From: Gibbsiella quercinecans
GTDB lineage: Bacteria; Pseudomonadota; Gammaproteobacteria; Enterobacterales; Enterobacteriaceae
Assembly (NCBI RefSeq): GCF_002291425.1
Contig: NZ_CP014136.1
Coordinates: 5,222,925-5,286,924 of the forward strand
DNA: 64,000 nucleotides
Direction: 5' to 3'
Shown: piece after piece, positions 26,781 to 36,270 of the stretch
Numbering within the stretch: position 1 is the first letter of the stretch
Layout: each line of letters starts with the position of its first letter
Translations under genes and position numbers: made by a program
Notes under the pieces: model-generated
The model's input: the letters and a program-made list of their open reading frames with translations, nothing else
Told to the model about the DNA's origin: nothing
Databases searched by the model: none

Positions 26781-26936
26781 CTTATTGTTCGATAGCGTCT
26801 TATAGCAATGTATATAACGCATCGCATAAAGCGGTGATAATACGCGGTAAATACAGTTGCGATCGTGCATACTTCGGGTTACCGCCCGGCAGGCGAAGGG
26901 CTGCTTGCCTTCATGTCGCGCCGCTTGGGCCAGCGC

Positions 26937-26966
26937 AAAAAAAACCAGCCAGAATTCACTGGCTGG
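26937..26966 (-). terminator. Intrinsic terminator of slyB
   Basis: On the minus strand CCAGCCAG-TGAATT-CTGGCTGG is followed by eight T residues. It lies about 40 bases beyond the slyB stop. Confidence 0.9.
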
Positions 26967-27003
26967 GTATCGTTTAGCTTTTTTTAGCCGCGCATCACCA
27001 CGC

Positions 27004-27468
27004 TTACAGCGGGGATACCGTCAGTGTATTGCCGCTGCGGGCCATACGTACGCGCTGGCCAGGACTGAATTTGGTGTTGCCGGCCTTCTGAACCACAACA
27101 ATGTTTTCTTTGTTGTCGGTTTTGATCTCCAGTTCATAACCGGATGTGCGGCCGGCCACTTCGCCGACGCTGTTACCTGCCACGCCGCCGGCGACTGCGC
27201 CCGCTGCGGTTGCCAGCGTCCGCCCGGTGCCCCCGCCTATCGTGTTGCCCAGCAGGCCGCCCAGAACGGCACCGCCCACGGCACCAATGGTGTTGGAGCT
27301 TTCTTCGCCCTGGATTTTCACCGGACGAACGGATACCAGCGTACCGTAAGTTACGGTCTGAATCTGTTTTGCCTGGGAGGAAGAATAGACATCGCCTGAC
27401 ATGGATTCATTGGCACAACCCGCCAGCGTAACTGCAGCGATGGCAACCACGAGAAGACGTTTGATCAT
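27004..27468 (-). CDS. slyB: SlyB, outer-membrane lipoprotein of the Pcp/17-kDa family
   Basis: This 154-residue lipoprotein has a lipobox LAGC with the lipidated Cys at 18, a central glycine-zipper region (GAVGGAVLGGLLGNTIGGGTGRTLATAAGAVAGGVAGNSVGEVAG, about 62-106) and a C-terminal domain (GYELEIKTDNKENIVVVQ). SlyB stabilises outer-membrane proteins under PhoPQ-inducing stress in E. coli. The ATG at 27468 has AGGAG upstream. I looked for a PhoP box upstream and found none with correct spacing. Confidence 0.96.
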   Translation of the reverse strand: MIKRLLVVAIAAVTLAGCANESMSGDVYSSSQAKQIQTVTYGTLVSVRPVKIQGEESSNTIGAVGGAVLGGLLGNTIGGGTGRTLATAAGAVAGGVAGNSVGEVAGRTSGYELEIKTDNKENIVVVQKAGNTKFSPGQRVRMARSGNTLTVSPL

Positions 27469-27826
27469 ATAAAACTCCTGAGTTTAATAGTCCGTAACCT
27501 GACCAGACCATCCAGGCCAGATTCAGAGAACATAATAGGTCAAAGTATGGCCTAAAGCTACGCGGCTCACCCTGCCATTCTGCTTTGCAGCTTAACGCTG
27601 CGCGATTCAACCAATAATAAACGGCTGTTTATGTTTATCATAAGATTATCGGCTATTGCAGAGCAACGTGTTAGTACCGTTAACTTAAGCCGGTGCCCGG
27701 TAATGGGTAAAAATCACTGTGCGTAACCAGGAAAATCATAATAATTCATAGCGTTAATTAAAAAATTCTGGTTTAGTGAGCAGGATGGCAACGTATTTTC
27801 CCCGTGATGGGTTAAAGGATGTGGTT
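27469..27826. other. Divergent region between slyB and anmK
   Basis: It holds the slyB leader, two directly adjacent TGTTTA hexamers (27626-27637) and AT-rich sequence before anmK. No RNA gene or additional frame is supported. Confidence 0.4.
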
Positions 27827-28957
27827 ATGAAGTCAGGCCGTTATATAGGTGTGATGTCTGGCACCAGCCTGGACGGCATTGATGTCGTGCTGGCCGCGAT
27901 AGACGGGCGAATGGTTGCGCAACAGGCCAGCTACAGCCACCCGATACCGATAGCGTTAAAGAAGGCCATTCTCGGCATGTGCCAGGGGCAACCAACAACG
28001 CTGTCGGCGGTGGGGCACCTGGATGCTCAACTGGGCAACCTGTTCGGCGAGGCGGTGCTGGGGCTGCTGCGGCAAACCGGCGTACCGGCGCATGAGGTGA
28101 CCGCTATCGGCTGTCATGGGCAGACCGTGTGGCATGAGCCGGTAGGCGACATGCGCTTTTCCATGCAGCTTGGGGACAATAACCGGGTGGCGGCGCTGAC
28201 CAACATTACCACCGTGGGGGATTTCCGCCGCCGCGACATGGCTTACGGCGGGCAGGGCGCGCCGCTGGTGCCGGCGTTTCATCAGGCGCTGCTGGCGCAC
28301 CCGGATGAGCGGCGCATGGTGCTGAATATTGGCGGCATTGCCAACCTTTCCCTACTGTTGCCGGGCCTGCCGGTGCGCGGTTTCGATACCGGGCCAGGCA
28401 ATATGCTGCTGGATGCCTGGGTTTGGCGCCACCGCGCCAAACCGTACGATAAAGACGCCGCCTGGGCTCTGCAAGGGCGCGTCAGCCTGCCTCTGCTGCA
28501 ACAAATGTGCGGCGATCCTTATTTCGCGCTGCCGGCGCCGAAAAGCACCGGGCGTGAGTATTTCAATATCGGCTGGCTGGAACAGCAGATGTCCACCATG
28601 CCGGCCATCGCGCCCGTGGATGTGATGGCCACGCTGGTTGAGCTGACGGTGGTGACGATCTGTGAGCAGGTGTTGTTGGCCGGCGGCTGCGATCGGCTGC
28701 TGGTTTGCGGCGGTGGGGCGCGTAATCCGCTGTTGATGGCGCGGCTGTCTGCGCTGTTGCCGGGAACGGAAGTCAGCCCGACCGACAGGTTTGGCGTGAG
28801 CGGCGACGATATGGAAGCGTTGGCCTTCGCCTGGCTGGCGTTCCGCACGCTTTCCGGCCAGCCCGGCAATCTGCCGTCGGTCACCGGCGCCAGCCGCGAA
28901 ACCTTACTGGGTGGGATTTATCCGGTTTTCCCTTCGGGCGGTAACCCGCGGTGTTAG
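27827..28957 (+). CDS. anmK: Anhydro-N-acetylmuramic acid kinase
   Basis: This 376-residue kinase opens and phosphorylates 1,6-anhydro-MurNAc, feeding recycled peptidoglycan sugar into metabolism. The start [23 protein letters not shown] contains the ATP-binding motif, followed by [32 protein letters not shown] and the second glycine-rich [15 protein letters not shown] start at ATG 27827, as in E. coli; the frame extends 17 codons upstream without a ribosome site. It is followed closely by mliC. Confidence 0.95.
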   Translation: MKSGRYIGVMSGTSLDGIDVVLAAIDGRMVAQQASYSHPIPIALKKAILGMCQGQPTTLSAVGHLDAQLGNLFGEAVLGLLRQTGVPAHEVTAIGCHGQTVWHEPVGDMRFSMQLGDNNRVAALTNITTVGDFRRRDMAYGGQGAPLVPAFHQALLAHPDERRMVLNIGGIANLSLLLPGLPVRGFDTGPGNMLLDAWVWRHRAKPYDKDAAWALQGRVSLPLLQQMCGDPYFALPAPKSTGREYFNIGWLEQQMSTMPAIAPVDVMATLVELTVVTICEQVLLAGGCDRLLVCGGGARNPLLMARLSALLPGTEVSPTDRFGVSGDDMEALAFAWLAFRTLSGQPGNLPSVTGASRETLLGGIYPVFPSGGNPRC

Positions 28958-29021
28958 GATAAAAGCGATTCCCCCACTATCAGGCCGGTGTGCAGCGTGG
29001 TTTGCCCGGCAGGAGCGAGCG

Positions 29022-29324
29022 ATGAAAAAAATCTTGATAACCGCCGGCACTCTGGCGTTGGCAGGGTGCAGCTACTTTTTACCGCAGAAAGGGCAGGTTT
29101 TGCATTACCAGTGCGGCACGACACCGTTGACGGTCACCCTGGCAGCCGAAGGCAGAACCGCCAACTTCCTGCTGGACGGTGAACAATTGCACCTGAAACA
29201 GGTGCTGGCGGCATCCGGCGCCAGGTACAGCGACGGCAAATATACCTTCTGGTCCAAGGGCCAGCATGCGCAGGTGGCGCGTAACGACAACGTCATTATC
29301 AGCGACTGCGTGCTGGTCAACTAA
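29022..29324 (+). CDS. mliC: MliC, lipoprotein inhibitor of C-type lysozyme
   Basis: This 100-residue lipoprotein has a signal peptide ending in LAGC (Cys16 lipidated) and a small beta-barrel with the conserved HYQCGTTPLTVTL start and the YTFWSKGQHAQVARND and C-terminal ISDCVL cysteine. It protects the cell from host C-type lysozyme. The ATG at 29022 follows AGGAGCGAGCG. The place after anmK matches E. coli. Confidence 0.93.
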   Translation: MKKILITAGTLALAGCSYFLPQKGQVLHYQCGTTPLTVTLAAEGRTANFLLDGEQLHLKQVLAASGARYSDGKYTFWSKGQHAQVARNDNVIISDCVLVN

Positions 29325-29410
29325 GCGGCGCCCCCCAGCCGCGTTATTGAGATTCCGTGGCGGTGGGCGCAGAATGGGGCCACGAATTCTCTGGTTGGTT
29401 GATACACCAA

Positions 29411-30064
29411 ATGACTGATAACACGCATTTTGATATCGCGGATCTCCGCCGCGAATACACCCGCGGCGGCCTGCGCCGCGGCGATTTGACCGCAAACCCG
29501 TTGGATTTGTTCGAGCGCTGGCTGAAACAGGCTTGCGAAGCGCGGTTGGCCGATCCCACCGCCATGTGCGTGGCCACGGTTGATGAAACCGGCCAGCCTT
29601 ACCAACGTATCGTGCTGCTCAAACATTTTGATGACAACGGGCTGGTGTTCTATACCAACCTGGGCAGCCGCAAAGCGCAGCAGTTGGCCCACAATCCAAA
29701 AATCAGCCTGCATTTTCCCTGGCATATGCTGGAGCGCCAGGTGAGCTTTCTGGGCACGGCGCAGCGCCTGTCGCCGTTGGAAGTGATGAAATACTTCCAC
29801 AGCCGGCCGAAGGATAGCCAGATCGGCGCCTGGGTTTCCCGCCAGTCATCGCGTATTTCTGCCCGCGGCGTGCTGGAAAGCAAATTCCTCGAAATAAAGC
29901 AAAAGTTCCAACAGGGCGAAGTGCCGCTGCCCAGTTTCTGGGGCGGCTACCGCGTCAGTTTCGATTCCGTCGAGTTCTGGCAAGGGGGCGAACACCGTCT
30001 GCACGACCGTTTTCTGTACCAACGCGAAGGCAATGAGTGGAAAATCGACCGCTTGGCGCCGTAG
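29411..30064 (+). CDS. pdxH: Pyridoxamine/pyridoxine 5'-phosphate oxidase
   Basis: This 217-residue FMN enzyme makes pyridoxal phosphate. Family stretches are [55 protein letters not shown] and SFWGGYRV, ending [21 protein letters not shown] start at ATG 29411 because it gives the family start and length; the open frame runs 18 codons further up. It is part of the mliC-pdxH-tyrS series, as in E. coli. Confidence 0.96.
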   Translation: MTDNTHFDIADLRREYTRGGLRRGDLTANPLDLFERWLKQACEARLADPTAMCVATVDETGQPYQRIVLLKHFDDNGLVFYTNLGSRKAQQLAHNPKISLHFPWHMLERQVSFLGTAQRLSPLEVMKYFHSRPKDSQIGAWVSRQSSRISARGVLESKFLEIKQKFQQGEVPLPSFWGGYRVSFDSVEFWQGGEHRLHDRFLYQREGNEWKIDRLAP

Positions 30065-30201
30065 GTATGGAAATATCCCTTTAAGCGCTGGCACTGTTGC
30101 CGCTGGCGCTTTATCCTATGCGCTACCCAAATTTTTGATTTCGCCACCGGGCGAAAACCGTGCGCCAATAACGGCACATTTGTTGATACATGGAGACATT
30201 G

Positions 30202-31476
30202 ATGGCGAGCAGTAACTTGATTAAACAACTGCAAGAGCGGGGCCTCGTTGCCCAGGTTACGGATGAGGAAGCGTTAGCAGAGCGACTGGCGCAGGGGCCA
30301 ATTGCACTGTATTGCGGTTTCGATCCGACCGCTGACAGCTTGCACTTGGGCCATCTGGTTCCGCTGCTGTGCCTGAAGCGTTTCCAACTGGCCGGCCACA
30401 AGCCGGTGGCGCTGGTGGGCGGGGCGACCGGTTTGATTGGCGATCCGAGCTTCAAAGCGACGGAACGCAAGCTGAACACCAACGAAACCGTCAACGAATG
30501 GGTAGAAAAAATCCGCAGGCAGGTTTCCCCGTTCCTTGATTTCGACTGTGGCGCCAACAGCGCAGTGGCGGCGAACAACTACGATTGGTTTGGCGGCATG
30601 AACGTGCTGACCTTCCTGCGCGATATCGGCAAACACTTCTCCGTGAATCAGATGATCAACAAAGAAGCGGTCAAGCAGCGCCTGAACCGTGACGATGTGG
30701 GGATCTCCTTCACCGAATTCTCCTACAACCTGCTGCAGGGCTACGATTTCGCCGAGCTGCACGGCCGCCATCAGGTTGAGCTGCAAATCGGGGGCTCAGA
30801 CCAATGGGGCAACATCACCTCCGGTATCGATCTGACCCGCCGCCTGCACCAGAAACAGGTGTTCGGCCTGACCGTGCCGTTAATCACTAAAGCCGACGGC
30901 ACCAAATTCGGTAAAACGGAAGGCGGCGCCGTGTGGCTGGCCCCAGAAAAAACCAGCCCGTACAAATTCTACCAGTTCTGGATCAACACCGCGGACGCCG
31001 ATGTTTACCGCTTCCTGAAGTTCTTCACTTTCCTGAGCCTGGAAGAGATCGACGCGCTGCAGGCCGAAGATGCGAACAGCGGCAAAGCGCCACGCGCCCA
31101 GTACGTGCTGGCCGAAGAAGTGACCGGCATGGTGCACGGTGCGGAAGGGCTGGCCGCGGCCAAGCGCATTACCCAGAGCCTGTTCTCTGGCGCACTGCAC
31201 GAGCTGACCGAAGCCGACTTCGCCCAACTGGCGCAAGACGGTATGCCGAGCATCAAGTTGGGCACCGAGGCCGATCTGCAACAGGCGCTGGTGAATGCCG
31301 AGTTGGCGCCATCCCGTGGCCAGGCGCGCACCCTGATCGGCTCCAACGCGGTGACCGTCAACGGCGAGAAACAGGCCAACGCTGAATACACCTTCAGCGA
31401 CAGCGATCGGCTGTTTGGGCGTTACACTCTGTTGCGCCGCGGCAAGAAACACTACTGCTTGGTCGAATGGCAGTAA
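30202..31476 (+). CDS. tyrS: Tyrosyl-tRNA synthetase
   Basis: This 424-residue class I synthetase has the HIGH-type motif HLGHL, the tyrosine-binding [12 protein letters not shown], the KMSKS-type KFGKT and a C-terminal S4 RNA-binding domain ([19 protein letters not shown]). The start [21 protein letters not shown] at 30202 has TGGAGAC upstream. In E. coli pdxY follows; here a terminator follows directly and the next gene is gstA on the other strand. Confidence 0.98.
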   Translation: MASSNLIKQLQERGLVAQVTDEEALAERLAQGPIALYCGFDPTADSLHLGHLVPLLCLKRFQLAGHKPVALVGGATGLIGDPSFKATERKLNTNETVNEWVEKIRRQVSPFLDFDCGANSAVAANNYDWFGGMNVLTFLRDIGKHFSVNQMINKEAVKQRLNRDDVGISFTEFSYNLLQGYDFAELHGRHQVELQIGGSDQWGNITSGIDLTRRLHQKQVFGLTVPLITKADGTKFGKTEGGAVWLAPEKTSPYKFYQFWINTADADVYRFLKFFTFLSLEEIDALQAEDANSGKAPRAQYVLAEEVTGMVHGAEGLAAAKRITQSLFSGALHELTEADFAQLAQDGMPSIKLGTEADLQQALVNAELAPSRGQARTLIGSNAVTVNGEKQANAEYTFSDSDRLFGRYTLLRRGKKHYCLVEWQ

Positions 31477-31491
31477 TCACCGCGCGATGAC

Positions 31492-31526
31492 AAATAAAGG
31501 GGCCTGTATGGCCCCTTTATTTTTAC
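31492..31526 (+). terminator. Intrinsic terminator of tyrS
   Basis: AAATAAAGGGGCC pairs with GGCCCCTTTATTT around TGTAT, ending in TTTTT. The A run on the other side could serve gstA transcripts too. Confidence 0.9.
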
Positions 31527-31547
31527 CTGAACCCAGGGCCGGCGTGG

Positions 31548-32153
31548 TTATAGCAGGCCTTCCGCCTGCAACGCGGCGTCGACCGCCGGGCGGGCGGCGA
31601 TGCGTTGGTAATAGGCGGCCAGCGGCGGATAGTCCGCCAGATCGAGCTGCACATGTTTAGCCCATCCCAGCACGGTGAACAGATAAGCATCGGCAACGCT
31701 AAAGCGGTTACCCAGTAAAAACGGTTGTTGCTTTAATTCGGCCGCCAGATAGTGGAACTGTTTTGCCAGTTTTTGCCGGCAGATGGTCTGATAGGCCGCC
31801 GGGGTTGCCGCGGAAAATAGCGGGGCGAACTGCTGGTGCAGTTCCGTGGCGATAAAGTTCAACCATTCTATGGCGTGGTAACGCGACAGGCTGCCGGCAG
31901 GGGGGATCAGTTTGCGGCTTGGCACCTGGTCTGCCAGGTACTGCACAATCACCACGCCTTCCGTCAGCAGGGCGCCATTATCCAGCAGCAGCGCCGGTAC
32001 TTGCCCCTTCGGCGCGATCGTCCGGTAATCAGCGCCGCTTTCAGTTTTTTTCTGCGCCAGATCGACATTCTCCAGCGTAAAGTCCAGCCCTGCTTCCCGC
32101 AGGATAATGTGCGGTGACAGCGAACAGGTACCCGGCGTGCAAAACAGTTTCAT
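31548..32153 (-). CDS. gstA: Glutathione S-transferase, beta class
   Basis: This 201-residue protein has the bacterial beta-class signature: Cys10 in LFCTPGTCSLSPHI and His106 in LHQQFAPLF, with QVPALLL and a C-terminal helical domain (FLLGNRFSVADAYLFTVL). It conjugates or reduces electrophiles with glutathione. In E. coli the order is tyrS-pdxY-gstA; here pdxY is missing. The DapA-like gene lies upstream on the same strand, 119 bases away. Confidence 0.93.
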   Translation of the reverse strand: MKLFCTPGTCSLSPHIILREAGLDFTLENVDLAQKKTESGADYRTIAPKGQVPALLLDNGALLTEGVVIVQYLADQVPSRKLIPPAGSLSRYHAIEWLNFIATELHQQFAPLFSAATPAAYQTICRQKLAKQFHYLAAELKQQPFLLGNRFSVADAYLFTVLGWAKHVQLDLADYPPLAAYYQRIAARPAVDAALQAEGLL

Positions 32154-32272
32154 CGCAAGCTCCTTGTTACAGATGACGAAAGGCGAACCGATGCTCTTTG
32201 TAGCTTAGGCGCTTTCCGGCCACCGCGCGCAGTAGCGGCATGCGTTGGCACGGAATCGGTCCGCCCGCCGCC

Positions 32273-33157
32273 TCACACCGTCGCAGCCGTCGCCGGTTGC
32301 AGCAGCGCCAATTGTGCGGCAATTTGCTGGCGCAAAGCCTGTGGCACCGGTTGCATGGGCGCGCGTAGCTCATTGTGAATCAGCCCTTGCAGCGTCAGCG
32401 CGGCCTTGACCGGTGCCGGGTTGGGGAAGCTGAACATCTGTTGGATCATCGGCAGCAAGGCATAAAAATTAGCGCGCGCCGCCGCCAGATCGCCATCGGC
32501 CACCTGTTGCACCAGTTGCACGAAACGTTCGGGATACAGGTGCGCCGTGGCAGAGATGGCGCCGCGGCCGCCCAGGCAGAGCGTGGAGAGGATAAGGTTG
32601 TCCTCACCGGTCAGCACATCGATTTCGCCGTCGTCAATCAGCGCCATGGTGGCGTTTGGGTTGCCACCGCAGTCTTTAATCGCCTTCACCTGTGGGTGGC
32701 GGGCGATCTGGCGGAGGGTGTCCAACTCCATGGCGACGCCGGTGCGGTAAGGCACGTTATACAGGATCACCGGCACACGGGCCGCATCCGCCAGCGTGGT
32801 AAAATAATCGACCAGCCCTTGCTGGCATGGGCGAATATAGTAAGGGGCCGGAACCAACACGCCGGCGACATCGCGCTGCTGGATCGCTTGCAGCATCTGC
32901 AGCGATCCGGCCAGGTTATTGCCCGCCAGCCCCATCACTACCTGATGGCCCGGCACCACTGATAACACCGCATCCAACACCGCCAGCTGTTCTTCCTTGC
33001 TTAAGGCTGCGGCTTCACCGGTGGTGCCGCACACCGCCAGCCCGGAAACGCCGCTGGCAATCAAATGTTTTGCCAGGCGTTTTACCGCCGGTAGATCGAC
33101 CGCGTTGTTATCAAATGGGGTCACCATTGCAACCCAGATGCCGGAAAATAAGGCCAT
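32273..33157 (-). CDS. DapA-like 4-hydroxy-tetrahydrodipicolinate synthase (N-acetylneuraminate lyase superfamily)
   Basis: This 294-residue TIM-barrel aldolase has the Schiff-base Lys161 (VKAIKDCGG), Tyr133 (ILYNVPYRTG), Arg138 and the CGTTGEA motif at 43-49, all at the numbering of E. coli DapA. Arg138 binds the substrate carboxylate and is typical of true dihydrodipicolinate synthases, so lysine-pathway activity is plausible. It lies in a non-biosynthetic neighbourhood, so it is probably a paralogue of the main dapA, possibly used for a related keto-acid aldol reaction. I start at ATG 33157 (AAGGAG upstream); the frame extends 20 codons further. Confidence 0.85.
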   Translation of the reverse strand: MALFSGIWVAMVTPFDNNAVDLPAVKRLAKHLIASGVSGLAVCGTTGEAAALSKEEQLAVLDAVLSVVPGHQVVMGLAGNNLAGSLQMLQAIQQRDVAGVLVPAPYYIRPCQQGLVDYFTTLADAARVPVILYNVPYRTGVAMELDTLRQIARHPQVKAIKDCGGNPNATMALIDDGEIDVLTGEDNLILSTLCLGGRGAISATAHLYPERFVQLVQQVADGDLAAARANFYALLPMIQQMFSFPNPAPVKAALTLQGLIHNELRAPMQPVPQALRQQIAAQLALLQPATAATV

Positions 33158-33683
33158 GAAAAACTCCTTCTGTGTGTGACCGCCAGATGAAGTCAGATGA
33201 GGAAACAAGCGGGGCAAACCTGCGCCGTCCTGTCAGTTCATCTGACCGGACAGCACGCCCCGGTCAAACGAGCGTCTGTTTCTTCTGCTTGAGCGCCAAT
33301 GGGCCACCGACCAACAGCGCTGGCAGCGACGGGCGGTTATAGGAGGAAACCTGGGCCATGGCGATCTCGCAAAAGAGGAATGAGATCCGATGATGAATAT
33401 TCTTCATCTCGCTGTCAATTTATAACGCCTTGATCGTTTTGTTATTAATGATTATCCGCAGGTAATGAGTATTGCTAATGCGCGCGCGGCGATGCCGGAT
33501 TAAAAAACCAGCTTTAGGCAAGCATCGGCGAGGATTATGCAATGCACAATGCTTCAGGTTGGCCATACTGATAAGCGTGCTTCATGCGGGCAGGCATCAG
33601 CTTGCGCCATGAACAGTAACGCCGCTTGGCTAGGCGTAGCCAGGCGGGCCGGGTGCCTTGTATTAAGTCTCAGGAGAAAAGTG
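33158..33683. other. Divergent region between the DapA-like gene and the alcohol dehydrogenase gene
   Basis: It contains a minus-strand promoter (33390-33418), a GC hairpin at 33622-33647 in the leader of the dehydrogenase (CCGCTTGGCTA with TAGCCAGGCGG) and very short frames with ribosome-like sequences that I did not accept as genes. No RNA gene was recognised. Confidence 0.4.
33390..33418 (-). promoter_or_regulatory. Candidate sigma70 promoter of the DapA-like gene
   Basis: On the minus strand a consensus -35 TTGACA (33413-33418) is followed by a 17-base spacer and CATCAT (33390-33395), four of six matches to TATAAT. It lies about 230 bases upstream of the start codon. Confidence 0.45.
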
Positions 33684-34745
33684 ATGCCGTTAAATATCCG
33701 TGGATTTGCCGCCGAGTCGGCAACCAGTGCGTTAGCCCCTCATCATTTTATCCGCCGCGATCCGCGCGATAATGATGTGGTGATTGATATTCTTTATTGC
33801 GGCGTTTGCCATTCAGATCTGCATCAGGCGCGTAACGAATGGGGGCACAGCGTTTACCCGATGGTGCCGGGCCATGAAATTATCGGCAAAGTGGCCCAGG
33901 TCGGCGGCGCGGTCAGCCAGTTTCAGGTGGGGGATTGGGTCGGCGTGGGCTGTATGGTCGATTCCTGTCAACACTGTGCGGCCTGTGAAGAGGATCTGGA
34001 GCAGTATTGCGAGGAGGGGTTCACGCCGACCTATAACGGGGTGGATCGCCACGACAGCCTGCCGACCTTCGGCGGCTATTCCGAGAAGATTGTGGTATCC
34101 GACAAATTTGTGCTGAAACTGTCGGAAAAGCTGGATATGAAAGCGGCGGCGCCGCTGTTGTGCGCCGGCATCACCACCTGGTCGCCGCTGCGGCACTGGC
34201 AGGTTGGCCCCGGTATGAAGGTGGCCGTCGCCGGGCTGGGCGGGCTTGGGCATATGGGGCTGAAGTTTGCCAAAGCGCTGGGGGCGGAAGTGACGCTGTT
34301 TACCCGAACGCCGGGCAAGGAACAAGAGGCCAAACGCTTGGGGGCCGACAACGTGATCATTTCCACTGACGCCGCGCAAATGGCGGCGGTCAGCGATTAT
34401 TTCGATATTATTCTCGATACCATACCCAACCCGCATGATATTAACCCTTATGTGGGGGCGTTGGCGCGTGACGGAAATTTGATTCTGGTCGGGCAGATGC
34501 AGCCGCTGGAACCGGGCGTTAGCGGGGGTGGTCTGGTCATGGGGCGCAAATCAATCAGCGGCTCGCTGATCGGCGGGATTGCAGAAACCCAGGAAATGCT
34601 GGATTTCTGCGCTGAACACGGTATCGCCAGCGACGTAGAGGTGATTGATATACAGAACATTAACCAGGCCTATGACCGGATGCTGAAAAGCGACGTTAAA
34701 TACCGCTTTGTGATTGATATGGCCTCGCTAGCGCAAAACTTCTAA
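33684..34745 (+). CDS. Zinc-dependent alcohol dehydrogenase, YahK/CAD type
   Basis: This 353-residue NAD(P)-dependent enzyme reduces aldehydes or oxidises alcohols. Catalytic zinc ligands are Cys42 (CGVCHSDLH) and His64 (VPGHEI); the structural zinc site is the four-cysteine VDSCQHCAACEEDLEQYC region; the nucleotide-binding motif is GLGGLGHMG. The sequence is close to E. coli YahK, a broad aldehyde reductase (LLCAGITTWSPLRHWQ, GSLIGGIAETQEMLDFCAEHGI). I start at ATG 33684 after CAGGAG; the frame extends 49 codons upstream through non-conserved sequence. Confidence 0.9.
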   Translation: MPLNIRGFAAESATSALAPHHFIRRDPRDNDVVIDILYCGVCHSDLHQARNEWGHSVYPMVPGHEIIGKVAQVGGAVSQFQVGDWVGVGCMVDSCQHCAACEEDLEQYCEEGFTPTYNGVDRHDSLPTFGGYSEKIVVSDKFVLKLSEKLDMKAAAPLLCAGITTWSPLRHWQVGPGMKVAVAGLGGLGHMGLKFAKALGAEVTLFTRTPGKEQEAKRLGADNVIISTDAAQMAAVSDYFDIILDTIPNPHDINPYVGALARDGNLILVGQMQPLEPGVSGGGLVMGRKSISGSLIGGIAETQEMLDFCAEHGIASDVEVIDIQNINQAYDRMLKSDVKYRFVIDMASLAQNF

Positions 34746-34778
34746 ACCGACCGGCGGGGCGATAAGCTCCGCACCGGC

Positions 34779-35438
34779 TCAGATCTCATCCAACACATTA
34801 TCCAGAAACTGCCGCATACGTTCAGTGCGTGATGCGGCCATTTGGCGGCCGGCTGCGGTCTGGAGCCCGGTCTGCAGTTTGAAGAGCTTGGTATGAAAAT
34901 GGTCGAGAGTGAAACGGCTGTCATCGTATTGCCGGTGCTGTGCCAGCGGATCGGCGGCGTCGTACAGTGATCTGCCCAAGCGCCCGGCGATATAAAAGCA
35001 GCGCGCAATGCCAATCGCACCGATCGCATCTAGCCTGTCGGCGTCTTGCACGATCCTGGCTTCCAGCGTTTCTGGCGCGATGGCCGCAGAAAAGCTGTGG
35101 GCCTCGATCGCATGGGCAACGGCATGGATATCTGCGTTCGGCCAGCCCAGTTGCGCCAATAGCCTGCTGGCTTTTTGCGCCGCCAGGCGTGAGGCCAGCG
35201 GCCGCTGGGGGGAGTTTTTTTCAACCGTGACGCAGTCATGCAGTAGGACCGCGGCGCACAAAATGCGCCGGTCGCCGCCTTCTTGTTGCTGGATGCGGCT
35301 GGCGTTTTTCCACACGCGCTGCAGGTGCGCCACGTCATGGGCGCCGTCTACAGCGCTGAAGGCTTCTGGCAAGAGCCGCCGTGCTAATGATTGGTAGGGG
35401 GCGAAAGGGGCCAGCCATTCCTCAGGCGGTAAATGCAT
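34779..35438 (-). CDS. HD-domain phosphohydrolase, YedJ-like
   Basis: This 219-residue protein has the HD superfamily ligands: His in GAHDVAHLQRVW, the His-Asp pair in LLHDCV, His residues in EAHSFSA, and the late Asp in ARIVQDADRLDAIGAIGIAR. The family hydrolyses nucleotides or related phosphates with a metal pair. It resembles E. coli YedJ in layout, with HRQYDDSRFTLDHFHTKLFKL. It shares a strand with the small membrane protein gene 12 bases upstream, so they are probably co-transcribed. Confidence 0.87.
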   Translation of the reverse strand: MHLPPEEWLAPFAPYQSLARRLLPEAFSAVDGAHDVAHLQRVWKNASRIQQQEGGDRRILCAAVLLHDCVTVEKNSPQRPLASRLAAQKASRLLAQLGWPNADIHAVAHAIEAHSFSAAIAPETLEARIVQDADRLDAIGAIGIARCFYIAGRLGRSLYDAADPLAQHRQYDDSRFTLDHFHTKLFKLQTGLQTAAGRQMAASRTERMRQFLDNVLDEI

Positions 35439-35450
35439 CGCATAATCCTT

Positions 35451-35729
35451 TTAGGGGGGCGTATTGCCACTGTTTTTGCCAAATTTTCTGTCGTACTCCC
35501 GCCGATAGGCCCGCGCTTTGTTGCGATCGCGGATCCACAAATAGCCGCAGACCAGCGCGACAATTGACGAAAAGGTAATGTTGCGCACATCTTGGTCGTA
35601 ACAAACGATCAGCAACGCATCCAGCGCCGCGATAAAGCAAATCCACTTATAGAGGTGGGATTGCCTGCGCGTGGCGGCATTAAGGCGTTTCAACTGCCGG
35701 GCTTCATCCAGAACGGGCTTTTTTTGCAT
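35451..35729 (-). CDS. Small predicted membrane protein, unknown
   Basis: This 92-residue protein has a basic N-terminus, two hydrophobic segments (WICFIAALDALLIVCY, about 29-44, and FSSIVALVCGYLWI, about 53-66) and a basic, polar tail. I do not recognise a family. It ends 12 bases before the YedJ-like gene on the same strand, so co-expression is likely. The ribosome site before ATG 35729 is weak. Confidence 0.6.
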   Translation of the reverse strand: MQKKPVLDEARQLKRLNAATRRQSHLYKWICFIAALDALLIVCYDQDVRNITFSSIVALVCGYLWIRDRNKARAYRREYDRKFGKNSGNTPP

Positions 35730-35925
35730 AGGTAACCATCGTAAAACTACAGCTCATTATAAATTACCAGAATCTTCACGCCGGCGGCAGAGCACTCTGC
35801 TGTCCGGCGCGCTATTTTTATTGTGGTGCGCAGAAATTTACCTGTGGCTGCGTATTGAATTCATTCGCGAGAATGATAAGTTATTTATTCATCTATTGTG
35901 GGTTTTTATTCAATGCGGGGTGGGT

Positions 35926-36237
35926 ATGATCGTCCGGACCTGGCACGGCTGCGTGCCATTACAGCATCGCAAGGGATTCGCCGCACACCTGAACGCCACC
36001 GGTGTGCAGCATGCTAAAGCAACCGCCGGTAACTGTGGCGCATTTGTCCGGGAAGAGGTGCAGGGGGAGTATGCCCATTTTTTCCTGGCGACCTATTGGG
36101 CTTCGCTACCGGCCATTAAAAATTTCGCCGGCAAACAGTACCAGGTCGCCGTGACTTACCCGGAGGATGAGGCCTTCGGCCTGATATCCGATCCTTACGT
36201 ATTCCACCACTGGGTTGATGAAGTCACCACGCTGTAA
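35926..36237 (+). CDS. Antibiotic biosynthesis monooxygenase (ABM) domain protein
   Basis: This 103-residue ferredoxin-like protein begins MIVRTWHGCVPL and continues with HFFLATYWASLPAIKNFAG and a C-terminal YPEDEAFGLISDP-VFHHW, a pattern I associate with the ABM/DUF4188-like quinol monooxygenase superfamily; members act as small oxygenases or as ligand-binding proteins without cofactor. I start at ATG 35926 (GGGGTGG upstream). The frame is open much further back (to 35671) and contains a hydrophobic stretch there, discussed in the findings. It is followed 33 bases later by the APH-like kinase gene. Confidence 0.75.
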   Translation: MIVRTWHGCVPLQHRKGFAAHLNATGVQHAKATAGNCGAFVREEVQGEYAHFFLATYWASLPAIKNFAGKQYQVAVTYPEDEAFGLISDPYVFHHWVDEVTTL

Positions 36238-36270
36238 TCGGGGGGGCGTTCGTCAACGATTGATCCGGCC

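Noticed and set aside
26868-26935. Possible third copy of the MITE-like repeat (GCATACTTCGGG)
   Set aside because: Only one end-like sequence is present; no matching inverted partner or internal core was found, so the match may be chance.
27626-27637. Two TGTTTA hexamers upstream of slyB as a PhoP box
   Set aside because: They are adjacent with no 5-base gap, whereas PhoP boxes need (T/G)GTTTA repeats 11 bases apart; they also lie on the wrong strand and far from slyB.
33341-33425. Two 11-codon frames with ribosome-like sequences before the dehydrogenase, as possible leader peptides
   Set aside because: They are not followed by a terminator/antiterminator pair and run opposite to the nearby promoter; too short to support.
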